Below are positions 16,033 through 25,467 of a DNA stretch of 64,000 bases, one piece after another. The DNA is from Myxococcales bacterium (lineage in GTDB: Bacteria > Myxococcota_A > Polyangia > Nannocystales > Nannocystaceae). Both the position numbers and the translations under genes were made by a program. A model generated the notes under the pieces. The model was not told the origin of the DNA. It saw only the letters and a program-made list of their open reading frames with translations, and searched no databases. Each line of letters opens with the position of its first letter. The first letter of the stretch is position 1. The stretch lies in assembly GCA_020633295.1 (NCBI GenBank), contig JACKDW010000019.1, forward strand, positions 62,001 to 126,000, written 5' to 3'.

Positions 16033-16737
16033 TCAGGCGCAGCGCGAGGGCGCCGCGCGCCCGCGCTGGAGGTCTTCGTAGAGCGCGTAGAAGCGGTCGA
16101 AGCAGCGCCAGAAGCCGAGCATCATGCGCTCGGCGCCGCGCCAGAACGCGCTGCCCGCCGCGCCGTCGTCGGGCAGCAGCGCCGGGAGGTCCAGCGTCGC
16201 CGCGGTGTGCTCGAGCTCGACGACGTCGTGGACCTCGACCCACGCGACCGCGTCGCCGCGCAGCGGCAGCGCGTGCACGGTCTGGCTGATGTACGCGATG
16301 ATGTCGCCCGCAGCGATCTCGGTGGCGAAGTAGGCCCCGAGGCGCCCGTAGAGCGCCGCGTCGGTGAACTCCTCGATCACCGCGCGGGTGATCTCGACGC
16401 CGGCCTCGACGACGAGGCGCGCGGCGTCGGGCGTCCGCCAGCGCTCGAGCGCCGCGAGCATCGGGGCGTACAGCACGAAGTGGCTCTCACCCCGCTCGCT
16501 CCGGCCGAGCTCGTCGTGGAGCTGCTCGCGCAGGATCCCGGCCGGGAGCAGCTCGCCGGCGCGCCCGAGGTCGGCGACCAGCGCGGGGACCTGACGCCCG
16601 AACAGCTCCTGCTTGAACGAGCGCCCGATCTCGAGCAGCGCCCACAAGAGCCGCGGGTCGCGGGTCGCCTCGTCACGAAAGAACGGGTGCTGACGCAGCG
16701 CGCGAGAGGACATGAACGCGTGGACACGGCTCGACAT
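16033..16737 (-). CDS. Heme-oxygenase-like fold protein (possible iron redox enzyme)
   Basis: A 234-residue protein starting at ATG 16737, preceded by AGGAG at five bases. The sequence is all-helical with spaced acidic/His residues (SFKQELFGRQVPALVADL; HDELGRSERGESHFVLYAP; EVHDVVELEHTAATL) resembling the TenA/PqqC/heme-oxygenase-like superfamily, in which several members are diiron oxidases. The family call is from pattern, not a definite match. It lies between UbiA and a flavin oxidoreductase, consistent with tailoring in a small biosynthetic operon. A tandem repeat occupies its leader. Confidence 0.6.
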   Translation of the reverse strand: MSSRVHAFMSSRALRQHPFFRDEATRDPRLLWALLEIGRSFKQELFGRQVPALVADLGRAGELLPAGILREQLHDELGRSERGESHFVLYAPMLAALERWRTPDAARLVVEAGVEITRAVIEEFTDAALYGRLGAYFATEIAAGDIIAYISQTVHALPLRGDAVAWVEVHDVVELEHTAATLDLPALLPDDGAAGSAFWRGAERMMLGFWRCFDRFYALYEDLQRGRAAPSRCA

Positions 16738-16750
16738 AATGACTCCTGTG

Positions 16751-16808
16751 GCGAGGACAAAGGCGAGGACAAAGGCGAGGACAAGGCGAGGACAAGGCGA
16801 GGACAAAG
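16751..16808. repeat. 12/11-base tandem repeat in the leader of the heme-oxygenase-like gene
   Basis: Five head-to-tail copies of GCGAGGACAAAG (lengths 12, 12, 11, 11, 12) lie between the UbiA stop and the next start codon, ending 13 bases before the ATG complement at 16737. Because two copies are one base shorter, the array is not in a reading frame. It may modulate expression through length variation (inference). Confidence 0.85.
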
Positions 16809-16822
16809 GTGAGGATGACGGC

Positions 16823-17755
16823 TCACGCGAGCGCGAGCGCGACGACGGTCAGCGCGCGCGCGCCGAAGAAGCAGAGGTCAGGGAGCGCGCTGCGGACCCG
16901 GCGATCGACGGGGGCCGGGAGCTCGACGCAGAGCACGAGGATGGTGAGCGCGCGGACTGTGCCGCCGGCGACGAGCGCGAGCGCGAGCGCGGGCGCGCGC
17001 CCGGGGTCGCCGTCGGCCCACAGCGGGGGCACGAGCAGCGTGACTCCAGCCGCGAGCAGGCCGACGCGCGCGCTCCAGATCCGCCCGAGCCGGGCCGCGA
17101 GGGTCGGCAGCCCGCGCTCGCGCTCCGCTCGCCCATCGATCGCGCTCTCGGCCAGGAACAGCGCGTACTCCGAGAGCGACGCGGCGATGAAGTGGGGCGC
17201 GAGCGCGAGCAGCCCCGTGAGCCCGCCCGCGCCCGCGCAGCCGTAGCCCGCGATCCAGAGGCTCGTGTAGCCGAGCGTGACCGAGGCCGCGTGCCCCGAC
17301 GCCGAGACCTTCCAGCGGCGCCCCACGGGGTCGCGCGCGAGGAAGTTATAGGAGTACAGGACGGACGCGGCCGCGAAGCCCAGGACGCCGAGCGCGGCGG
17401 TCCACGCCCCGAACGCGAGCAGCGTAGCGATCCCGAGCCCCGTCGCCAGCAGCTCGCCCGCCATGATCCGGCGCGTCGCGGCCGGGTCGCGGACGAGCCA
17501 GGCGATGAGGTGCGGCTTGTCGCGTCGATCGAGCTCGGCGTCGGTGAGGATGTTGACGTGGGTCATGAACGCCGCGGCGACCATCGTCGTGAGCAGCGTG
17601 AGCGCCAGCGTCGCGCCGCGCGGCGCCCCGGCGGCCAGCGCCCCGCCGAGCACGAGCAGCGCGAGCGGGAGGTTCTTGCGCCACCGCGCGGCCCGCCACG
17701 CGCCGCGCAGCGTCGCGCCGAGCGCTGAGCGCCGAGTCGTCGTCACGCGCGTCAT
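16823..17755 (-). CDS. UbiA family prenyltransferase
   Basis: A 310-residue integral membrane protein with about eight hydrophobic helices. The aspartate-rich prenyl-diphosphate/Mg site appears as NILTDAELDRRDKPH (residues ~93-107), the N-x-x-x-D-x-x-x-D form of the UbiA family. A second polar motif (YSYNFLARDPVGRRWKVSASGH) stands at the expected second-site position. The family prenylates quinones, hemes, chlorophylls or small aromatics. With the downstream heme-oxygenase-like and FAD enzymes it may make a prenylated metabolite; no quinone-pathway genes adjoin. Confidence 0.88.
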   Translation of the reverse strand: MTRVTTTRRSALGATLRGAWRAARWRKNLPLALLVLGGALAAGAPRGATLALTLLTTMVAAAFMTHVNILTDAELDRRDKPHLIAWLVRDPAATRRIMAGELLATGLGIATLLAFGAWTAALGVLGFAAASVLYSYNFLARDPVGRRWKVSASGHAASVTLGYTSLWIAGYGCAGAGGLTGLLALAPHFIAASLSEYALFLAESAIDGRAERERGLPTLAARLGRIWSARVGLLAAGVTLLVPPLWADGDPGRAPALALALVAGGTVRALTILVLCVELPAPVDRRVRSALPDLCFFGARALTVVALALA

Positions 17756-17904
17756 GCATCGGGGGAGTCACGACCTCGGCGAATTTTGTCCCGCGGCCCG
17801 AAAAAATCCGGCGCCTGCGGTCGCGCGCGCATCACGGGCGACGCCCGAGGCCGACACGCGTCGACGTCCTGCGGCCCGACGCCCCCAAGAGAACATGGTT
17901 ATTA

Positions 17905-17910
17905 AGACAT
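17905..17910. promoter_or_regulatory. AGACAT half-site upstream of the FG-GAP lipoprotein
   Basis: An AT-rich island (GGTTATTAAGACATCTT) between divergent genes, with AGACAT 31 bases ahead of the ATG at 17942. It matches the right half of the recurring palindrome; the left half is degenerate. Confidence 0.35.
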
Positions 17911-17941
17911 CTTGTGGACGGCGGCGCGCTAGAATCGCGGG

Positions 17942-19675
17942 ATGTGGTGGATGATCGGGCGGCGCGCGGACGAGCGCGCGCGGGTGGTGGCGGTCGCCGT
18001 GGCGAGCGTCGCGTGGGTCGTGAGCGGCTGCGGCGACGCGGGCGGGAACCCCGACCTGCCCGCGTGTGAGGAGGGCGCGAGCGAGGGCCCCGTCGCGGCG
18101 CCCGAGCTCGTGCGCAACCTGGCCGGCGAGACGGGCTGGTTCGCCGCGCCGGTGATCGCCGACCTCGACGGCGACGGGCGCCGCGAGCTGATCGCGGCCT
18201 ACTACTCGATCTTCGTCTACGACGATCAGGGCGCGCTGCTGGCCCAGGCCGGCGACGGCAAGGGCCGCGTCTACGCGCCGCACGCGGTGCTCGACCTCGA
18301 CGACGACGGGATCACCGAGATCGTCTCGGGCAACGCCGACGAGGTGCTCGTGCACGAGTGGCGTGACGGCGGCCTGCTGCTCAAGGACGGCTGGCCCGCG
18401 AGCGTGCGGACCACCGACAACGAGCCGGAGGTCCGCGGGCTCGCGGTCGCCGACCTCGACGGCGACGGCCGCTTCGAGATCGTCGTCACCACGACCGAGA
18501 CCGTCGCGACCGCGGAGGGCGGCGCGCAGGTGCACGTCTTCAACCCCGACGGCAGCTCGTACAACCCGGACGGCGTGGGCTGGGAGGCCTGGCCGCGCTA
18601 CAACAACCGCGCTGGCCCAGGCGGCGACGCCGATCGCAACCAGCAAGGGCACAGCGGCTACGGCTGCTACGGGCTCAACGTCGGGATCGGCGACATCGAC
18701 GACGACCCCGAGCTCGAGATCCTCGCGACCTACGACAACCACCACATCCAGGCGTTTGACCCCGACGGCGAGGCGATCAACGCGGCGCCGTACTTCACCA
18801 ACCGGGCGAGCGAGTACGAGGGCGCGCGGATGACCTGGGGTCAGTTCATCCGCTGGGCGGACCCCGCGGTCGAGGCCGACCACTACAACGCGCACGCCGG
18901 CGAGTGGCCGCACCCGAGCTGGGCCGAGTGGCTGCAGTGGACCGCCTCGCCGCCGAGCGTCGCGGACCTCGACGGCGACGGCAAGGCCGAGGTCATCGGC
19001 GTGCCCAACGTCGAGCTGCACGAGCCGTACGAGACCCAGGCCTACGCGGTGATGGTGCTGGAGGGCGCGCACGGCGAGGGCGAGCGCTCGGCGATGCGCA
19101 AGCCGGGCTGGGAGACGCTGCCGCGCGGCGGCGCGCCGATCCAGGTCGACGGCTGGTACCCGCCGGGCGGCGTGCCGGCGCCGACGATCGCGGACCTCGA
19201 CGGCGCCGGCGGCCCCGAGATCATCGCCTCGCTCAACGACGGGCAGCTGCACGCCTTCTCGCCCGACGGCGCGCGCCTGTGGCGGTTCGACTATCGGTTC
19301 GGGAAGACGATCATGTACTCGTCGGAGGTCACCGTCGCCGACCTCAACCAGGACGGCGCGCCCGAGCTGCTGCTGACGACCTTCGGGGACCCGAACGAGC
19401 TCGACTCCGGGCACCTCGTGATCCTCGACGCGAGCGGGGCGCTGCTGCACGACGTGCCGCTGCCGAACCCGGGCTCCAACGGCAACGGCAACGGCGCGCC
19501 CTCGGCCCCGACCGTCGGCGACCTCGACGGCGACGGGCAGCTCGAGATCTTCGTGCAGACCTTCGAGCACGGCATGGACGTGTTCACGGTCCCTGGCTCT
19601 GCGGACAACTGCGTGCTCTGGTCGACCGCGCGCGGCGGGCCGCGGCGCACGGGTCAGGCGCACAGCGGCTCGTAG
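17942..19675 (+). CDS. FG-GAP/VCBS repeat lipoprotein
   Basis: A 577-residue exported protein with signal and lipobox AWVVSGC (Cys30), then Gly-Asp. It contains seven or more FG-GAP/VCBS-type repeats, each with a calcium-binding loop like ADLDGDGRRELI, DLDDDGITEIVSG, DIDDDPELEILA and DLNQDGAPELLLTT, expected to fold as a beta-propeller. There is no enzymatic motif; such proteins are often adhesins or surface scaffolds. It lacks the long low-complexity linker of its neighbours. The protein ends in TARGGPRRTGQAHSGS, common for this class. Confidence 0.9.
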   Translation: MWWMIGRRADERARVVAVAVASVAWVVSGCGDAGGNPDLPACEEGASEGPVAAPELVRNLAGETGWFAAPVIADLDGDGRRELIAAYYSIFVYDDQGALLAQAGDGKGRVYAPHAVLDLDDDGITEIVSGNADEVLVHEWRDGGLLLKDGWPASVRTTDNEPEVRGLAVADLDGDGRFEIVVTTTETVATAEGGAQVHVFNPDGSSYNPDGVGWEAWPRYNNRAGPGGDADRNQQGHSGYGCYGLNVGIGDIDDDPELEILATYDNHHIQAFDPDGEAINAAPYFTNRASEYEGARMTWGQFIRWADPAVEADHYNAHAGEWPHPSWAEWLQWTASPPSVADLDGDGKAEVIGVPNVELHEPYETQAYAVMVLEGAHGEGERSAMRKPGWETLPRGGAPIQVDGWYPPGGVPAPTIADLDGAGGPEIIASLNDGQLHAFSPDGARLWRFDYRFGKTIMYSSEVTVADLNQDGAPELLLTTFGDPNELDSGHLVILDASGALLHDVPLPNPGSNGNGNGAPSAPTVGDLDGDGQLEIFVQTFEHGMDVFTVPGSADNCVLWSTARGGPRRTGQAHSGS

Positions 19676-19750
19676 CGCGCCCCCGCCCTGCGGGCTCGCG
19701 GCGACGGCCGCGACGCTCGACGCGCCGCGGCGGTCCGCGGGACTCGAAGC

Positions 19751-20035
19751 ATGGCCTCTCGGACAGCCATAAACGCGCGACGCGGACGCGACCTCGAGGC
19801 GCGGGTGCGACGCTGCGTCGTCGCGCTGCTCGGCGTCGAGGCCTCACGCGTGACCCCCGACGCCCGCTTCCGCGAGGAGCTCGGCGCGGACTCCCTCGAC
19901 CTCATCGAGCTGCTGATGGCGATCGAGGGCGAGTTCGACGGCGTGATCTCGGACGAGGACGCGCGGCCGCTCGAGACGCTCGCGCAGGTCGTCGCCTACA
20001 TCGAGGCGCGCCTGCGCGACGAGGCGCGCGGCTGA
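19751..20035 (+). CDS. Acyl carrier protein
   Basis: A 94-residue acidic helical protein with the phosphopantetheine attachment motif GADSLDLIELLMAIE (Ser48), followed by the usual acceptor helix region FDGVISDEDARPLETLAQVVAYIE. It is a stand-alone ACP with no synthase, ketosynthase or thioesterase nearby, so it is either a secondary ACP for a dispersed pathway or a regulatory carrier. The N-terminus is about 15 residues longer than typical AcpP; an internal start is possible. Confidence 0.9.
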   Translation: MASRTAINARRGRDLEARVRRCVVALLGVEASRVTPDARFREELGADSLDLIELLMAIEGEFDGVISDEDARPLETLAQVVAYIEARLRDEARG

Positions 20036-20062
20036 GCGCCGCCGACGCCTCGACGCCTCGCC

Positions 20063-22636
20063 TCACTCGCGCGCGAGCGGGCTCGGCAGCGCCTCGGTCA
20101 GCGCGTCGAAGTGTCGCGCGAGCCCGGAGCGCGCCGCGTCGTGCACGGCCCGCAGCGGCTCGGCGAGCTCGCGCGGGTACAGCCGCAGCAGCTCGTGGTA
20201 GCGCGCGGGCGTCAGCCGGGCGTTGGGCAGCAGGCGACCGAGCAACTCGACCGCGTCGGCCATGCGGCCGAGCGCCGAGGAGCCCACCGCGTCGATGACC
20301 TCGGCCGTCGTCGCGAGCAGGACGACGAGCGCGTCGAGATCGTCGCGCTCGACCGTGTCGACCTGCGGCGACAGGTGCTTGTGCGCGGCGTCCTCGGGCG
20401 CGGGCGGCGGGAACCAGCGAGCGAAGCGACGCTGGACGGCGCGCTCGTCGCGATACAGCGCCTCGAGGCGCGCGCGCTCGCCCTCGCCGGCGAGCTCGAG
20501 GTCCTCGAGCGGCGGCTCGTCCCCCCCGCGGTCGAGCTCGCGGCGCGCCGCGGCCTCGCGCGAGCGCTGGAGGTCGCCGAGCTGCTCGACGAGCGCGTCG
20601 AGCTCGTCGACGAGCGCGCGCGGCATCGCGTCGCGCGGCTCCGAGGCGCGCGGGCGCCGGCCGGCGTGGACCACGAGCTCGTCGTCGATGTCGCCCGCGA
20701 CCACGCGCCGGAGGTAGTCGTCGGGCAGGAAGTGATAGAAGGCGCGCTCGCCCTGCGCGCGCTGGTTGGCGACGAGGCGGCGCAGCGCGCGGTTCTCCTC
20801 GCCGAGCGCGATGACGCTGACGCCGATCGGCACGCCCTCGAGCTCGGCCCGCGCCTCGTTGACCCGCTCCTCCGACACGCGCGCGTCGCCGTCGGTGACG
20901 AGCACGATCTGCCCGCACGCGAGCTCGGGGTCGTCGGCGCGCGCCTCCTGGATCATGCGCACGCTCGCGACCAGCGCGCGCTGGATGTTGGTGCCGCCGG
21001 TGCGCACGGTCCCGGCGACGTCGCGGATCGCCTCGACGGCGCCGGCGACCGAGTCGACGCGGCGCGTCTCGCTGAGCTCGAGCGTGAAGTAGCGGTAGTA
21101 GAGCACCACGCGCGCGCCGCCCTGCGGCTGCTCGAGGCGCTTCATCAGCGTCGCCAGCTCGGCCATCAAGATCGCGTCGCGCATGCGCGCGCGCGCGCCG
21201 ATCATCGAGCTCGAGCCGTCGAGCACGTACACGCGCACCTCGCCCTGCATCGCGGTGCGCGGGCGCGTGACGAGGTCATCCTCCAGGTATCGCCGCGTGA
21301 GCAGCCGGCCGGCGGCGAGATCCAGGATGATCGCGCGGGGGTCGGTGATGAGCGCCGACGGCAGGTCCTCGGGGCCCGTCGCCTGCTCGAGCTTCATGGA
21401 CTGCGTCGGGTACGGGACGACGCGCCGGCGCAGGTGCTGCTCGTGCACGCGGATCGGCGAGAGCGCGCCGCCGACTTCGAAGCAGCCGTCGACCGCGAGC
21501 GCGCTCGCCAGCGCCGCGCGCTCCTGACCGGGGGCGTAGTACTCGCGCAGCGCGTCGAGGGTGTACTCGTGCAGCGACTCGTCGTGCTCGTCGCGGTCGA
21601 TCGCGCGCCCGCGCGCGTAGCCCTCCTCGATCGCGCGCGCGAAGCGTTCGCCGAAGACCTCCTCGGCCGAGCGAGCGATCGACGCGGCCGCGAGCCCGCC
21701 GCGCGCCCGCGGCCCCACCAGCCGATCGATCGCGGCGGTCGTCAGGCCGGCGGCGTCGACGTCGCCGCGGTCGATCGCGCTGCGGCGCAGCACCGAGAGC
21801 GCCGCGAACAGCCGGTCACGCTCGCCCCGCGAGAGCGCGGCGCGGGCCTGGTGCAGCAGCGCGACGTCGGGCGAGAGCCCCGCGGCCTCGTAGCGGTTGA
21901 TCCGCGTCATCTGGCGCGCGATGGACTGCAGCCGCCGCTGCACGCCGTCCTCGTCGAGGTCGAGCGCGGCCGAGCTCTCGAGCAGCAGCTGGCGCGCGGC
22001 CGCCAGCAGCTGACGCCGTCGTCCGAGGCGCGCGTCCTCCTCGCGCGCCGCCGCGAGCAGGTGATCGACCGTGTCGAGCTGCAGCTCGAGCACGCGCGTG
22101 GGGTCGCGCTCCTGCGCCGCGCGCAGCTGGGGGTCGACGCGCGCGCGCGCGTCGGCGTGGCGCATGGAGAGCGGCGGCAGCAGGCGCGCCGGATCGACGA
22201 GCGCGACGAGCGCGTACGCGGCCGGGTCGTCCTCCCGCGCGAGCGCCCGCCCGGCGTCGACGACGAGCGCGTGGAGGCGCCCGAGCCACGCGGCGTAGGT
22301 GATGAGCGGCCGCTCGGTGATCACGGTCGCGCGCTCGACCTGCACCAGGTTGTCGCGCAGCTCGCCGATCGCCGCGGGCAAGAGCGTCGCGCGCAGCCGC
22401 GCCGGGCTCTCGGGCGTGACGCCGGGCGCCCCGCCCCCGCTGATCGCCGCGACGGCGGCGACCAGCGCCTCGATCGCCGCGACGCGCACCTTCGGCCGCC
22501 AGCCGACGCGGTAGAGGATCGGGCTCAGCAGGCGCGTCAGCGGGGCCTTGATCGATCCTGGCTCGAGGGTCAGGCTCTCGACGCGGCGCCCGAGCTCGAC
22601 GAGCTCGTCGTCGTGCGCTCCGCTCGGCTCAATCAC
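20063..22636 (-). CDS. VWA domain protein, partner of a MoxR ATPase
   Basis: An 857-residue protein. The N-terminal ~450 residues are helical and unassigned. A von Willebrand A domain begins near residue 465 with VRVYVLDGSSSMIG, the D-x-S-x-S metal-ion site, and has the later LVTDGDARVSEERV strand. The GTG start at 22636 overlaps the stop of the upstream MoxR gene (GTGATTGA), so translation is coupled. Pairs of MoxR AAA+ and VWA proteins, such as RavA-ViaA, act as chaperone-like complexes assembling or inserting cofactors in target enzymes. A contiguous RNA repair gene diverges from the pair. Confidence 0.88.
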   Translation of the reverse strand: MIEPSGAHDDELVELGRRVESLTLEPGSIKAPLTRLLSPILYRVGWRPKVRVAAIEALVAAVAAISGGGAPGVTPESPARLRATLLPAAIGELRDNLVQVERATVITERPLITYAAWLGRLHALVVDAGRALAREDDPAAYALVALVDPARLLPPLSMRHADARARVDPQLRAAQERDPTRVLELQLDTVDHLLAAAREEDARLGRRRQLLAAARQLLLESSAALDLDEDGVQRRLQSIARQMTRINRYEAAGLSPDVALLHQARAALSRGERDRLFAALSVLRRSAIDRGDVDAAGLTTAAIDRLVGPRARGGLAAASIARSAEEVFGERFARAIEEGYARGRAIDRDEHDESLHEYTLDALREYYAPGQERAALASALAVDGCFEVGGALSPIRVHEQHLRRRVVPYPTQSMKLEQATGPEDLPSALITDPRAIILDLAAGRLLTRRYLEDDLVTRPRTAMQGEVRVYVLDGSSSMIGARARMRDAILMAELATLMKRLEQPQGGARVVLYYRYFTLELSETRRVDSVAGAVEAIRDVAGTVRTGGTNIQRALVASVRMIQEARADDPELACGQIVLVTDGDARVSEERVNEARAELEGVPIGVSVIALGEENRALRRLVANQRAQGERAFYHFLPDDYLRRVVAGDIDDELVVHAGRRPRASEPRDAMPRALVDELDALVEQLGDLQRSREAAARRELDRGGDEPPLEDLELAGEGERARLEALYRDERAVQRRFARWFPPPAPEDAAHKHLSPQVDTVERDDLDALVVLLATTAEVIDAVGSSALGRMADAVELLGRLLPNARLTPARYHELLRLYPRELAEPLRAVHDAARSGLARHFDALTEALPSPLARE

Positions 22637-25210
22637 CGCGCGCCCTCGGCGTGAGCGAGTCGCTCCACGCGCGCTCGGCTCGGATCTCGAGGCGCGCGAT
22701 CAGCAGCTTCGTGCTCGCCGCGTCGAGCGCGGCGAGCCGCTCGCGCAGCTCCGCAGCCTGGGCCGCGCCCGCCGGGAACACCTCGCGCAGCGTCGTCAGC
22801 TCGTGGAGCACGCGCAGCGGCTCGCCGTCGCCGCGCATGACGTTGAGGAAGCCGGAGGCGACGACCTGCTCGAGCAGCGCGAGGCCGCGGTCGTCGTCGG
22901 CGCCCAGCAGCCCGCGCCACCACGACTCGAGGTCGTGGACGACCCGCCGGGCGCGGCGGAGGTCGAGCTCGACGACGCGCGCGCGGATCGACTCGTCGAG
23001 GCCGCGCACGACCTCGCGCACGGCCTCGCCGGTCGCCGCCGGCTCGCCCGCGGTGACGCGGCGGGGAGGCAGCGCCGCGATCGAGATCCGCAGCAGGCAC
23101 TCGGTGATCGAGAGGCTCGGCTCGCGCCCGCGCTCGGCCGCGAACGCGGCGCGATCGCGCAGCTCGCCGTCGGCCGCGGGCGGGGTCACGTCGACGCGCG
23201 CGAGCGTGCGCGCGGCCCAGTCGACGAGGGTGGTCGGCGCGATCGCGTCGCCGAGGCCGGCGGCGCGCAGGTGCGTGATGACGGCGCGGTACTGCTCGAT
23301 CAGCGCGCCGCGATCGCGGGCGTCGACGCGGGACGCGGCCGCGCGCACGAGCGGCTCGACGCGCCCGCCCGCGACCGCGCGCACGAGCCGCACTCGCGCC
23401 CGAGCCGCGCGAGCCGGCGGGCGTCGGCGTTGAGCTCGACGAGCACGGCCGAGAGCGCGCGCAGCACCTCCGGCAGCGTGGCCTCCGACGCCTGCGCGAG
23501 CATCTCGCTCGCGAGCAGGCGGAACTTCTCGTCCCACAGCAGCGTCAGCTCGCGCTCGAGGTTGGCGAGCGCGCGCGCCCACGGATCGCCCGCGTCGCGC
23601 GGCGCCGCGTGGTCGCGCGGACGCAGGCGCCGGCGCAGCGCGTACAGCGACTCGGCGTTGCTCAGGCGGCGCTCGATCTGCTGCGAGACGCCATCCTGCA
23701 GCGCGCCCGTCGCCAGCAGGTTGATGGTCTCGGCCGTCATGACCGGGTAGTGACGCAGCGCGTCGTCGAGCAGCCCATGCAGGCGCCCGCGCAGCCAGTC
23801 GGCGAGCGGGCGCCCGACCCCGGACGCGCGCTCGAGCGTGTCGGTGAGCGCGTGCACCCGCTCGACGCAACGGGCGAGCGGATCGTCGCCGTCGAGCGCC
23901 GGGGTCAGGCCCTCCTGCAGGACCTGCTCGGAGAGCGCGGCCACGGCGTCGCGCAGCAGCGGCGCCGCGTCGGTCGCGTCGGTCGCCCCGCTCTCGGTCG
24001 CGCCGAGCAGCGTGTGCACGGCGGTCGTGAGCGACTCGGAGTCGCCGGCCGCGCGCGCGCGCCGGGTCTGCAGCCGCAGCGCGTGGAGGTCGAGCCGGCG
24101 CGGCGCCGCCTGCTCGGGGATCTTCGGCAGGCGCCGGAGGCAGCGCGCGAAGATCTCCGCCTCGGTGCGCATGATCTCGAGCTGCCTGCGCTCGCGCGGG
24201 TCGCTCTCGCGCTCGAGCCGCGCCGCGATCGACTCGGCCGGCATCCCGCTGAGCAGCAGCGTGTAGCGCAGCGTCGCCAGGTCCTCCGGGCCCGCCTGCA
24301 GCGCGCGACCGGGGCGCTGGAACACCTTGTCGAGCACGGCGACGACGCGCAGCATCGCGGTCGCGTTCACGGCGGTCCGCGTGGACAGGTAGCGCGTGGG
24401 CTGGAAGTTCGGGTCGGCGCGCTGGGCCTCGGCCAGCTCGCGGTCGAGCAGCTCGACGAGCGTGGCGACCGCGTCGCACAGCGCCTCGGGCACGTAGACC
24501 GAGTCGACCACGTCCTGCAGCACGTCGAGGTCCTGGACCGAGAGGTACTCGACCGGCGCGTGGCGACCGAACCGGCCGCCGTGCCGCCGCACCACCGCGC
24601 GCAGGCTGCTCGCGTCGGCGAAGCCCCGCGGGATGAAGCTGATGAAGCTGATGCGATCGATGAACGCGAGCAGCGTCTGGCGGGCGTTGTCCAGCAGCTC
24701 CGAGATGTAGCGGTTGCTCGTCATGAAGGCGCACTCGATGCGCCCCTTCGTCACGGTGCTGCCGTGCTTGAGCTCGCGCTCGTGGAGGATGTTGAGCGTC
24801 GAGCGCAGCAGCATGTCGCGGCCGTCGAACACCTCGTCGAGGAACGCGTGGACCGAGCCGAGCATGCCGTCCTCGGTGAAGTGCTCGGTGCGCCCCGACT
24901 CCATCAGCGTCTTGAAGTTGATCGGCCCGACCAGATCGGTGTGCACCGTGTTCTCGGTGAATTGCCTCGAGAACAGGCTCGGGCTGCCGGTCGACTCGTC
25001 GATGATCCGCCCGAGCACGAGCGAGGCCATCTGGCTCTTGGCGGTGCCGGGCGGGCCTGTCATCAGCACGTGCTGGCGGCTCAGCAGCGCCATGGCGAAC
25101 TGCGTGAGCACGTCGTCGCGCTCGATGAAGGTCTCGCGCAGCTCGTCGAAGAAGCGACGGAAGCGGACGCTGGCGGTCTGGAGGAGGTCTGGGTCGTAGG
25201 ACTCGATCAT
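22629..25210 (-). CDS. MoxR family AAA+ ATPase (frame disrupted near 23400)
   Basis: From ATG 25210 the protein has Walker A TGPPGTAKSQ (51-60), Walker B HAFLDEVFDG (121-130), a sensor-1 region FMTSNRYISELL and an arginine-finger-type segment, as in RavA-like MoxR ATPases. The first reading frame runs on to a stop at 23300. Its coding character is lost near 23400 and continues in another frame (ALIEQYRAVITHLRAAGL, ending RARGD at 22629). One frameshift restores a protein of roughly 860 residues. This is either a recent mutation or a base-calling error; the intact coupling to the VWA gene favours error. Confidence 0.85.
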
Positions 25211-25467
25211 CGTGGCTCTCGCGCGCGACGCGCCCACGACGTGGACGTAGGCGCTGGGCTCGTGGAGGAGGACGAGGGCGGCGGCGCCCTGGCGCACCCG
25301 CATGACCATCCCATCGATCCGGCCCTCGATCAGCCCGCTGCTCTGCCGCGCGCGAGCACCCCGACGACGCCGACGTCCACGAAGGCGGCGCGCCGACGCG
25401 AGCGCGAGCGATCGCGCGCGACGACGTCCGCGCGCGGGATCTCGCGGCTGAGGCCGCGGCGGCGGCG
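25211..25467. other. Divergent intergenic region, MoxR / RNA repair gene
   Basis: About 257 bases separate the two start codons and must carry both promoters. The sequence is GC-rich with alternating CGCG tracts and no clear -10 element or palindrome. A shared control region for both transcription units is possible but not shown. Confidence 0.35.
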
